In this document: one piece after another, positions 7,592-13,315 of the stretch | Layout: every line of letters starts with the position of its first letter | Numbering within the stretch: position 1 is the stretch's first letter | Source: a virus | Reading direction: 5' to 3' (one strand) | IMG/VR virus record: IMGVR_UViG_3300002835_000987 | Coordinates: 1 to 25,503 of that record | DNA length: 25,503 nucleotides | Program-made: the position numbers and the translations under genes | Notes under the pieces: generated by a model | What the model was told of the DNA's origin: nothing | Databases searched by the model: none | What the model saw: only the letters and a program-made list of their open reading frames with translations

Positions 7592-8191
7592 TTACATCAT
7601 CCCCATTTCTGGGCTGACTGCTTGATCAGGTTGTTCTTTGTCAGAAGTAGTTTCTACTGAATCTTTTTCTGACATAGTATCATCTAGGTCTTCATCATAT
7701 GCGTCATCAATCTCAGAAAGATCGATAGTTTCATCAGCAAGATCAATCGTACCCTCTTTAATATCATCCATTAATTCAAACGGAATAACAATTTCAACAA
7801 ACCAAACTTTTCTTTCTGCCATCTTAGGATATCTGGTTCCTGGCTGAAAATCTTCGTAGTCTTTCACTTCTACTGGAACTTTGATTTCGCCTTTACCATA
7901 CGTAACTTTACATCCTACGTTTGTTAGTCTAAGTGCGGCTCTGGGATCAGGCATTAGTTTGTATGGCCACATGAAAACACATTTGCAATTGTATCTTCCT
8001 ACAACCGGACCATCTACTAACTCGCCGGTTAACCAATTTTTAAAAGCATAAACGTCTGCTTCGTCTAATACACGCTCATAATCCAATAGGGTAGACATGG
8101 CGCCATCACTCATATAGACACCCTTGATAGTGTCTATAATACTTACAAAATCAATGTCATTAAAGAACTTGTCTGCTGGTAAACTTTTCAT
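7592..8191 (-). CDS. Conserved-type T4-like phage protein, function unknown
   Basis: 199 aa from ATG 8191 (MKSLPADKFFNDIDFVS). A GTG at 8260 would add 23 residues, but it lacks a ribosome site and falls inside a GATAAATA promoter box, so it is rejected. The central part (STLLDYERVLDEADVYAFKNW, then KCVFMWPYKLMPDPRAA) is compact and aromatic. The C-terminal 50 residues are a disordered acidic tail (DDAYDEDLDD and onward) ending in GMM. I recall the central motif as typical of T4-like marine phages, without a known role; a baseplate or head accessory function is only a guess. The ribosome site is distant (GGAGAG about 15 nt upstream). Confidence 0.6.
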   Translation of the reverse strand: MKSLPADKFFNDIDFVSIIDTIKGVYMSDGAMSTLLDYERVLDEADVYAFKNWLTGELVDGPVVGRYNCKCVFMWPYKLMPDPRAALRLTNVGCKVTYGKGEIKVPVEVKDYEDFQPGTRYPKMAERKVWFVEIVIPFELMDDIKEGTIDLADETIDLSEIDDAYDEDLDDTMSEKDSVETTSDKEQPDQAVSPEMGMM

Positions 8192-8196
8192 AGAAG

Positions 8197-8204
8197 TATT
8201 TATC
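8197..8204 (-). promoter_or_regulatory. Second GATAAATA box, very close to the 8191 start
   Basis: A perfect second copy of GATAAATA ends 6 nt before the ATG at 8191. If used, it would give an almost leaderless transcript or one starting inside the gene. It may be a chance match or an alternative start. Confidence 0.3.
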
Positions 8205-8250
8205 TCTCCAGCATCATATAGTAGGAAATGGTTATTTCCTGCGAACAGTA

Positions 8251-8258
8251 TATTTATC
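8251..8258 (-). promoter_or_regulatory. Late-type promoter box GATAAATA, divergent to phoH
   Basis: The minus strand reads GATAAATA 59 nt before the ATG at 8191 and would drive the 8191-6539 operon (unknown, unknown, holin). It faces away from phoH. Confidence 0.5.
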
Positions 8259-8260
8259 AC

Positions 8261-8365
8261 AGGAAAGAAATTTTCACATGCTCATAGTTTACTTAATACG
8301 CCGGTTCTAAGTATCTTTGAGAGCAAAAGTTCTCAAGTGTCAAAAACACAGATTAGGAGAAATAT
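8261..8365 (+). promoter_or_regulatory. phoH leader with two tandem hairpins
   Basis: This 105-nt gap separates the divergent genes. On the plus strand TTGAGAGC-AAAA-GTTCTCAA (8317-8336) forms an 8-bp stem (one G-U) with an AAAA loop, followed at once by GTGT-caaaa-ACAC (8337-8349). The phoH ribosome site AGGAG comes about 5 nt later. No convincing -35/-10 pair was found; TTTACT at 8288-8293 is only a weak candidate, and no Pho box is visible. Confidence 0.45.
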
Positions 8366-9142
8366 GTGAGCAAACGAAAAACAAGCGCACTAAGAAAAGA
8401 CACACGTTCAACCCGAACTGGTAGAAACGATAGCGGAAAGGCATTCTACATGAATGAATCTAAAACTATTGACTTCAATCAAACCCAACCCAAAAAGGTC
8501 ACACGACCCGTCGAACTGATACCACAGAGTATTAATCAGGAAAAATATATCATAGCATTAACAGACCCTGAAACAGACATCGTTATGGTGAGTGGACCTG
8601 CAGGTACGGGTAAAACCTATCTTGCAATGCTTGCAGCAATTCAGGCAATGCGAACAGGAGATTGTAAGAAAATTCTACTTACAAGGCCCGCGGTTGCAGT
8701 TGACGATGAAAAGCACGGGTTTCTACCCGGTGACTTGAACGCCAAAATGGAACCGTGGGTCAGACCTCTCTTTGATGTTCTTAGAGAGTATTATTCAACT
8801 AGAGAATTGGAGTACATGGTCGAGGAGCAAATAATTGAAATAACCCCACTAGCCTTCTGTAGAGGCCGTAACTTTAAGCACAGTTGGATCATTTTGGACG
8901 AAGCTCAAAATGCAACGCCAAGTCAGATGAAAATGTTAATGACAAGAATTGGTGAGGGCAGTAAAATTGTCATTACTGGCGACGTTGAACAAACCGACAG
9001 AAAAACACTAGATAATGGTCTACTAGACCTAAAACACAAAATTGAAACTCACAAAGTTCCAGGTATGGTAACATGTGAATTTGACATGAAGGATATTAGA
9101 AGACATAAGATAATTGAACACATCTTAAATATGTATTCGTAA
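8366..9142 (+). CDS. phoH: PhoH-family ATPase
   Basis: 258 aa, GTG start with AGGAG 7 nt upstream. After a basic, disordered 45-residue N-terminus comes the PhoH P-loop domain: Walker A GPAGTGKT (77-84), the family block LLTRPAVAVDDEKHGFLPGDL (104-124), Walker B WIILDEAQNATPSQMKMLMTR (174-194) and VITGDVEQTD (202-211). PhoH proteins are RNA- and DNA-associated ATPases or helicases, common in marine phages; their role in infection is unsettled. It is the only plus-strand gene of the window, divergent from the 8191 operon and convergent with 9457-9155, so it forms its own transcription unit ending at the bidirectional terminator. No phosphate-control site is evident. Confidence 0.92.
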   Translation: MSKRKTSALRKDTRSTRTGRNDSGKAFYMNESKTIDFNQTQPKKVTRPVELIPQSINQEKYIIALTDPETDIVMVSGPAGTGKTYLAMLAAIQAMRTGDCKKILLTRPAVAVDDEKHGFLPGDLNAKMEPWVRPLFDVLREYYSTRELEYMVEEQIIEITPLAFCRGRNFKHSWIILDEAQNATPSQMKMLMTRIGEGSKIVITGDVEQTDRKTLDNGLLDLKHKIETHKVPGMVTCEFDMKDIRRHKIIEHILNMYS

Positions 9143-9144
9143 TG

Positions 9145-9175
9145 AAAACGGGGTCTAGCGCCCCGTTTTTATTTT
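9145..9175. terminator. Bidirectional rho-independent terminator
   Basis: AAAACGGGG (9145-9153), loop TCTAGCG and CCCCG plus TTTTT (9161-9170) form a GC-rich stem flanked by A and T tracts. It works for phoH on the plus strand; the A run gives U residues on the minus strand, for the convergent operon. It overlaps the stop codon of the minus-strand gene ending at 9155. Confidence 0.85.
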
Positions 9176-9457
9176 AGCTTTGACTGCCTTTTTTTCTTGA
9201 ACGGCAGTGATCGGTGCCTCTTTCTCAAGTTGTTCTACTAACTGTGGATAAACTTTATAATAATAATCTCGCATCAGTTCAAAAGTGGTGTCATGTGGTT
9301 TGCCTTCAATAACACACTTTACGATTTCCTTGTTAGCAAAATCTAAAATAACATTTGAATTATTGGTGTCGCTAGTACGGACACGCTTAGACACATTGAC
9401 CATTTCATCAATCTGTCCGTTTACTTTTCTAAGATATGAAATTAATAGGTATCTCAT
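9155..9457 (-). CDS. Conserved-type small phage protein, function unknown
   Basis: 100 aa starting MRYLLISYLRKVNGQIDEMV. The first half shows beta strands (YLLISYLRK, VILDF, VKCVIEG) and the second half a helix (TFELMRDYYYKVYPQLVEQLEKE) with a basic Lys-rich tail. It resembles unnamed proteins of T4-like marine phages. Its ATG overlaps the stop of the upstream gene (ATGA), so translation is coupled to the 139-aa protein. It closes the clamp-loader operon at the bidirectional terminator. Confidence 0.65.
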   Translation of the reverse strand: MRYLLISYLRKVNGQIDEMVNVSKRVRTSDTNNSNVILDFANKEIVKCVIEGKPHDTTFELMRDYYYKVYPQLVEQLEKEAPITAVQEKKAVKAKIKTGR

Positions 9458-9873
9458 CCCTCAACCTTTTCAATCTCTAGCTCACCGTGGAAATATACTT
9501 CGTTGTCATCAAGTTCCCAGCCAAGATTTTCTACGCCTTCGCTAAAATCTTCTTCCCAGGCATCAATGACTTCCTGTAGTTCTTCTTCGGTTACATCAGA
9601 AGAATTAGCTACCCATTCAGTACTATCACCGTCCCAAAAGCTATCCATTTCTACGTCTAGAATGATTTCTCCGTCTGCTAATGAGTATACATCTAACCCA
9701 TCTTCATCGGCATTCACTAGGTCAATTTCGGGTTGTTCATCAGTAGCAGTATTAAGAATGACGTTGCCGCCACGCCACCAAACACTATACTGAATTACTT
9801 TACCGTCTTTTGTCCAAAATTCAATTTCTTGAATACTTTTCTTGTATTTCGGCATTAAGTTCCATTTAGCCAT
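9454..9873 (-). CDS. Acidic protein of unknown function
   Basis: 139 aa, strongly acidic and Trp-rich. The N-terminus MAKWNLMPKYKKSIQEIEFWTKDGK is basic; after YSVWWRGG the rest is dominated by Asp and Glu (DADEDGLDVYSLADGEI, then SDVTEEELQEVIDAWEEDF). No membrane segment or known motif is visible. It has a perfect ribosome site (GGAG directly after the clamp-loader stop, 7 nt before ATG) and lies in the clamp-loader operon. The acidic, DNA-mimic-like composition is noted, but no function is claimed. Confidence 0.6.
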   Translation of the reverse strand: MAKWNLMPKYKKSIQEIEFWTKDGKVIQYSVWWRGGNVILNTATDEQPEIDLVNADEDGLDVYSLADGEIILDVEMDSFWDGDSTEWVANSSDVTEEELQEVIDAWEEDFSEGVENLGWELDDNEVYFHGELEIEKVEG

Positions 9874-9884
9874 TTGTATTCTCC

Positions 9885-10808
9885 TTAAGCTGTTAATTCT
9901 ACTAGTGTTGCTGCTAGACTAATCTCAGGGATGCCAACGAGGGGAAGATTAGCAAGACCATTGCGAATTATAATGATTGCTGCATCTTTACGTTCTTGGT
10001 TATTGCCCCAAAGATCAAGATTGTCATACATCCAGCGATAGCAGTCTTCGATACGAGTTGGATATAGACTGATATACTGCATCAACTGTTGACGACCTTC
10101 AATAATCTTGCCACTCTTGAACAAGTCAGTTGCAGCAATCAACAGTTCATCTTCGCCACTGCCAGTTGACTGTGGCTTATTGAGTTTACCATCAACACTG
10201 TTCTGCTGTAGCTGATTAAGACACTTGCGAAGATCGGGATAGCATCCACGAACATATGTGTCGAGGTCATCAAGATCAAAATCAACGCCTTCAGTAATCA
10301 ATACAGTGGCAGCACGAGTTGTATACTCTGTAATGTCTGGCTTAGCAATATGAAACTCTTGACAACGTGACTTCAACGCAGGGATAATCTTATGCTGATA
10401 GTTACAAGTAAGAACATATCTAACTGTTTGGTGATAAGCTTCCATATCGTTACGCAGTGCTGCTTGCGCGGGTTGTGAAAGATAATCAGCCTCATCTAGC
10501 AGAACGACTTTAAAGCTGCCGAAGGGCATTGTTTGAACAAAGCCATTGATTCGTTCACGCATATTGTCAATGCCGTTCTCACGAGACGCATTGATTTCTA
10601 GCACATCGAATTCTTCAACACCTAGTTCGTTGATGAGAACTTTTGCAAGAGTCGTTTTACCTGTGCCAGGATCACCTGACAACAATAGATGAGGAATGGA
10701 CTTATCAAGAATCCAGCGTTGTACAATTTGTTTCTGATTTTCGTCAACGAATACATAATCTTCTACCTTACTAGGGCGATACTTCTCAACCCATAATTGA
10801 TTTTTCAC
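9885..10808 (-). CDS. 44: Sliding-clamp loader ATPase subunit, T4 gp44 type
   Basis: 307 aa (T4 gp44 is 319), GTG start with AAGGA upstream. AAA+ motifs of the RFC/clamp-loader family: LWVEKYRP at the N-terminus, Walker A GDPGTGKT (45-52), Walker B VVLLDEAD (101-108), sensor-1 VLTCNY (132-137) and the arginine-finger SRC box LKSRCQEF (145-152), then the C-terminal collar domain. With gp62 it would load the gp45 clamp for replication and, in T4-like phages, support late transcription; neither partner is in the window. It lies 3 nt after a small membrane protein gene and heads a three-gene block to 9155. Confidence 0.92.
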   Translation of the reverse strand: MKNQLWVEKYRPSKVEDYVFVDENQKQIVQRWILDKSIPHLLLSGDPGTGKTTLAKVLINELGVEEFDVLEINASRENGIDNMRERINGFVQTMPFGSFKVVLLDEADYLSQPAQAALRNDMEAYHQTVRYVLTCNYQHKIIPALKSRCQEFHIAKPDITEYTTRAATVLITEGVDFDLDDLDTYVRGCYPDLRKCLNQLQQNSVDGKLNKPQSTGSGEDELLIAATDLFKSGKIIEGRQQLMQYISLYPTRIEDCYRWMYDNLDLWGNNQERKDAAIIIIRNGLANLPLVGIPEISLAATLVELTA

Positions 10809-10811
10809 AGC

Positions 10812-10994
10812 TTAATCCTTCTTAAAATGAGAAGATAGCACAGGATCGTTACCAAAGTCAAGATCAATATCTTCCAATTCTTTAAGGGCCTTTGAAGTTT
10901 TTATATATGCTACCGTGGCAGCAGCAGCGGCCGCTCCCAAAGCAGCAAATACAGCAATGTAGGGTGCATAGGTTTTGATGGTTTTGTTTGTCAT
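10812..10994 (-). CDS. Small single-pass membrane protein
   Basis: 60 aa: a short basic N-terminus (MTNKTIKTYAP), one hydrophobic, Ala-rich helix (residues 12-31, IAVFAALGAAAAAATVAYIK) and a charged, acidic C-tail. It is probably an inner-membrane peptide with the tail in the cytoplasm. There is no good ribosome site; instead TTGACA, 17 bp, TAATAT and 6 nt precede the ATG, pointing to a leaderless message. It is located just before the clamp loader. Function unknown. Confidence 0.6.
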   Translation of the reverse strand: MTNKTIKTYAPYIAVFAALGAAAAAATVAYIKTSKALKELEDIDLDFGNDPVLSSHFKKD

Positions 10995-11029
10995 ATTCTC
11001 ATATTACTATTATATAATACAAATGTCAA
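10994..11029 (-). promoter_or_regulatory. Sigma70-like promoter for a leaderless transcript
   Basis: The minus strand has a perfect TTGACA (11029-11024), a 17-bp spacer, TAATAT (11006-11001) and 6 nt to ATG at 10994. It would drive the membrane protein, clamp loader and the two genes after it. Confidence 0.6.
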
Positions 11030-11030
11030 C

Positions 11031-11094
11031 TAGATTGGGAAAGTGATTGATCCATTGCAGCAATCATTCAATTATTTCTCACTTTCCCGATCTA
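11031..11094 (-). ncRNA. Structured intergenic element (long stem with inner hairpin)
   Basis: In the 106-nt gap, TAGATTGGGAAAGTGA (11031-11046) pairs with TCACTTTCCCGATCTA (11079-11094): 16 positions with one mismatch, G-U compatible on one strand. Inside it, TGATTG (11044-11049) faces CAATCA (11061-11066). The element sits right after the GroES-like gene and directly before the TTGACA promoter. No U-tract follows. It may be a small RNA, an mRNA 3' stabiliser or a protein site; the RNA class is inference. Confidence 0.35.
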
Positions 11095-11100
11095 ATTATA

Positions 11101-11469
11101 TCAATATTCTTTATCTGTCATTGTGTAATCTTGTACTGGTGTTTCGCTAATTAATAAAATATCGTTTGGATCTACCTTACGGATCGTTTTCTCGCCTTCA
11201 GAGTCTTCAATGGTCATACCACGACTCCAGCGACCGTGTGCTATCATAATATAATCACCTACTTTAAGGTCTTCTTTACATTTAGGTCCTATTGAGTATA
11301 TTTGCGCCCATCTTGGACGAATCCCTGCGCTTTTCATATCATCGTTAATCATGATGATGCCACCACGACTTAGACGCTCTCTGAATTCCATCCCGTGAAC
11401 TAGGATGTGATCTCCAATTGCTTTAAACTCTTTAAACTTTGTTGTAGATAAGTTACGTTTTTCTGCCAT
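11101..11469 (-). CDS. GroES-like co-chaperonin, T4 gp31 functional type
   Basis: 122 aa, longer than GroES (about 97) and near T4 gp31 (111). After a short N-tail, FKAIGDHILVHGMEF is the first strand of the Cpn10 barrel. ERLSRGGIIMINDD (31-44) matches the flexible mobile loop that binds GroEL, with GIIM in place of GroES GIVL. KVGDYIMIAHG and DPNDILLI are the final Cpn10 strands. The insertion RPRWAQIYSIGPKCKEDL fits the conserved turn before the V-GD segment. It should cap host GroEL for folding of the major capsid protein. It starts 3 nt after the stop of the 152-aa gene. The C-tail (PVQDYTMTDKEY) is extra. Confidence 0.8.
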   Translation of the reverse strand: MAEKRNLSTTKFKEFKAIGDHILVHGMEFRERLSRGGIIMINDDMKSAGIRPRWAQIYSIGPKCKEDLKVGDYIMIAHGRWSRGMTIEDSEGEKTIRKVDPNDILLISETPVQDYTMTDKEY

Positions 11470-11472
11470 ATA

Positions 11473-11931
11473 TCAATCTTTGCTAGGATCAAACGAGTCC
11501 GGTGCCTCACTTGCAGGCTTAATTTTAATCTTCTTAGATTCTTGTACTAAGTTTGCTTCTAAGGCTTTAGCTGCTTCGATAGCTTTAATTCTATCAATTG
11601 TTTCATCTTCCTCAGTAGTATCCAAAAACTCTAGTTCTTCTTCTACTAACTGTGATAAGTCAATTTTAGTTTCGGGAGCAGGTGCTGATTCAATAGGCGT
11701 GAAGCTATCTACTTGCTTTTTCTTTACGATATTTGCTGCTCGGTTACTGACAGTCTTTTGGTATCTGTCTCCGACCTTTTTAGTTACCGGTAATACAATT
11801 TTACCAGTAGCATCAATAGTATCGCCTCTAGCATTAACGCTCATATTACCTACTGCGCGGGCTCTTTCGTTTTTGGCAGCAAGTTGCGACATATCAACTA
11901 CCTTACCCATTGCTGTTCTATATTTTGCCAT
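11473..11931 (-). CDS. Conserved-type phage protein with basic head and acidic tail
   Basis: 152 aa. The N-terminus MAKYRTAMGKVVDMSQLAAKNERARAVGNMSVNARGDTID is a Gly/Asn/Arg-rich basic block I recall from unnamed proteins of T4-like marine phages. The middle is Lys-rich (NIVKKKQ); the C-terminal half is acidic and helical (LVEEELEFLDTTEEDE). No catalytic motif or membrane segment. Start: GAGGAG 5-6 nt upstream of the ATG and a CATAAATA box 17 nt away, so probably late. It is followed by the GroES-like gene. Function unknown. Confidence 0.65.
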   Translation of the reverse strand: MAKYRTAMGKVVDMSQLAAKNERARAVGNMSVNARGDTIDATGKIVLPVTKKVGDRYQKTVSNRAANIVKKKQVDSFTPIESAPAPETKIDLSQLVEEELEFLDTTEEDETIDRIKAIEAAKALEANLVQESKKIKIKPASEAPDSFDPSKD

Positions 11932-11948
11932 AAGTTACTCCTCTGTAT

Positions 11949-11956
11949 TATTTATG
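11949..11956 (-). promoter_or_regulatory. Late-type promoter box CATAAATA
   Basis: The minus strand reads CATAAATA, 7 of 8 to TATAAATA, 17 nt before the ATG at 11931. The Shine-Dalgarno GAGGAG lies between, which still fits a start site 6-7 nt past the box. Confidence 0.4.
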
Positions 11957-11969
11957 TGTATCTAATCAT

Positions 11970-12479
11970 CTATTTTAAAAATTCACTGACATCAAGATCA
12001 TAGTATATCGGATTGATTTTGTGAATTCCAATAAGAAACAAGACAAAACTACTTACGCATGATCCTCTTCCCACACCCCAAACAATGTTATTATTTCTCA
12101 TGGTGTCAACTAGATATTTCAAATACTTAAGTAGTATTAACATATCTCGTTCCTGAAACATTAATAGTTCTTCTCCTGCTCGTTGCAGTTCAGTTTCAGA
12201 TTGACATTGGTCTAATACGAATTTAGCTATGTCAAATGTTTGGTATTCAGACGGGAAGTGCCATGTGTTACTTGATTGAATATCGAAATCTTCGATAGAA
12301 ATATCTAGTTTTTGATATTTTTTTACTTTAGTAGGCGTTTTTAAATCTAATGAGTCATCAAACAAAATATCGTTTTCTACTAATATTTCTCTTTTGGTAG
12401 AGAATTCAGTGTTGGTTAGATACAAATCTACCAAATCATTCTCATTGAATATTAACTGACCATACTTATCTTTGAACAT
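11970..12479 (-). CDS. DnaE/PolC-like palm fragment, not a complete polymerase
   Basis: 169 aa. The last 70 residues match the start of the palm of bacterial DNA polymerase III alpha: helical ERDMLILLKYLKYLVDTMRNNNIVW, then GVGRGSCVSSFVLFLIGIHKINPIYYDL and SEFLK, the counterpart of GPGRGSgaGSLvaYaLgITdiDPLkydLLFErFLnPER. The reading frame stops here, just before the PDFDxDF block that carries the catalytic aspartates, so it cannot be a polymerase alone. The rest of DnaE is not in any frame in the 38-nt gap downstream. The N-terminal 90 residues are unrecognised. No ribosome site; a leaderless-type promoter (TTGAAA-17-TAAGAT-6-ATG) precedes it. Confidence 0.65.
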   Translation of the reverse strand: MFKDKYGQLIFNENDLVDLYLTNTEFSTKREILVENDILFDDSLDLKTPTKVKKYQKLDISIEDFDIQSSNTWHFPSEYQTFDIAKFVLDQCQSETELQRAGEELLMFQERDMLILLKYLKYLVDTMRNNNIVWGVGRGSCVSSFVLFLIGIHKINPIYYDLDVSEFLK

Positions 12480-12497
12480 AGTGTTATCTTACACTAT
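12478..12497. repeat. Inverted repeat over the start of the DnaE-like fragment gene
   Basis: ATAGTGT (12478-12484) pairs with ACACTAT (12491-12497) around a 6-nt loop: a perfect 7-bp palindrome covering the -10 hexamer and two bases of the ATG. An operator or start-blocking hairpin is possible. Confidence 0.45.
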
Positions 12498-12514
12498 TAT
12501 TAACAGGATTTCAA
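12479..12514 (-). promoter_or_regulatory. Sigma70-like promoter for a leaderless transcript
   Basis: The minus strand has TTGAAA (12514-12509), a 17-bp spacer, TAAGAT (12491-12486) and 6 nt to ATG at 12479. The -35 lies next to the stop of the upstream gene. Confidence 0.4.
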
Positions 12515-12515
12515 G

Positions 12516-13070
12516 TTAATTTTTAGCCGTTTCTCGCCAAGATAAGCCCAAACCAGTCCAATCATCATTAAATAATTTGATTACTTTATTGTGGTCTATG
12601 CCATCAGTTGCATGATTCGTGATTGCTAAACAGGGACTGTTCCACCAGTATTTTCCACTAAATGTACTTTCTGCTGTTTCTGATACTAAATTAAATCTTA
12701 CTCCGTCGCTCATAGTTGAACCTATAACCAAATCAGTAATCTTTAATCTATTTTCCATAATGCTGTTAAGCTTAAGTAACAGTACCATTGCTATAATTTG
12801 ATCATATGGTTCTTGTGGTAATTCACATACTCTCAAGTCCACATTTTCATACTTCTTAATGATATCACTATTAGCTGAGTTTACAAATACTGAATTAGTA
12901 ATTAATTCGCTCAACAAATAGATAGCTCTATCCATTGCAATATTTTGTTCTTTGATTGAATCAGTTTCTACCAACATAGATACAGTTATGTCATACACAT
13001 TCACATGAAATTTGTTTTCAAAATACAAGCCTGTTTGAAAACAGAAATCTCGTTCAATACGGGTGTGCAT
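12516..13070 (-). CDS. Unknown phage protein
   Basis: 184 aa from ATG 13070 (MHTRIERDFCFQTGLYFENK), 2 nt after the stop of the 79-aa gene. It reads like a globular alpha/beta protein: a strand-rich N-terminus (FHVNVYDITVSMLVET), helices (MDRAIYLLSELI, IIAMVLLLKLNSIME) and VIGSTMSDGVRFNLVSE. The C-terminus has aromatic/His-rich KYWWNSPCLAITNHATDGIDHN. I do not recognise a family. The hydrophobic IIAMVLLLKL stretch is too short and amphipathic for a clear membrane segment. The next gene downstream is the DnaE-like fragment, with its own promoter. Confidence 0.55.
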   Translation of the reverse strand: MHTRIERDFCFQTGLYFENKFHVNVYDITVSMLVETDSIKEQNIAMDRAIYLLSELITNSVFVNSANSDIIKKYENVDLRVCELPQEPYDQIIAMVLLLKLNSIMENRLKITDLVIGSTMSDGVRFNLVSETAESTFSGKYWWNSPCLAITNHATDGIDHNKVIKLFNDDWTGLGLSWRETAKN

Positions 13071-13072
13071 CG

Positions 13073-13312
13073 TTATCTATCACTCTGAATGTTGATTTGG
13101 TTGTTCAATTTCTGCTTAGCAAAAACTTCATCAGTCTTTTTAAAATACTGCGTTCTATGACTTTCGAGAACCATTTGAAGTTGATGTATTAGCGGACCGT
13201 TTTGTGTTCTGTAAGCAAAGGTGAGTTTATTCATAATATTACTTATGGCTTCCTGTATCTCTTCCATTGACTTGTCTTCTAAATCTTTGCTTGTTAAAAA
13301 AGGATGTTCCAT
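13073..13312 (-). CDS. Small coiled-coil protein, function unknown
   Basis: 79 aa, almost wholly helical: MEHPFLTSKDLEDKSMEEIQEAISNI then NKLTFAYRTQNGPLIHQLQMVLESHRTQYF, with heptad-like spacing of Leu/Ile. It resembles unnamed small proteins that follow virion genes in marine T4-like phages, possibly an assembly chaperone, but this is inference. It lies 3 nt after the 431-aa virion protein gene and 2 nt before the 184-aa gene, so it belongs to that operon. Confidence 0.6.
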   Translation of the reverse strand: MEHPFLTSKDLEDKSMEEIQEAISNIMNKLTFAYRTQNGPLIHQLQMVLESHRTQYFKKTDEVFAKQKLNNQINIQSDR

Positions 13313-13315
13313 GTC

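Noticed and set aside
7592-8260. GTG start at 8260 for the 199-aa gene
   Set aside because: No ribosome site, and it would put the coding region over the GATAAATA box; ATG at 8191 gives a more natural N-terminus.
8261-8365. Pho box before phoH
   Set aside because: No tandem CTGTCAT-like direct repeats are present.
10995-11100. tRNA in the structured gap
   Set aside because: The stem is too long and there are no T-loop or anticodon-arm patterns; no tRNA was recognised anywhere in the window.
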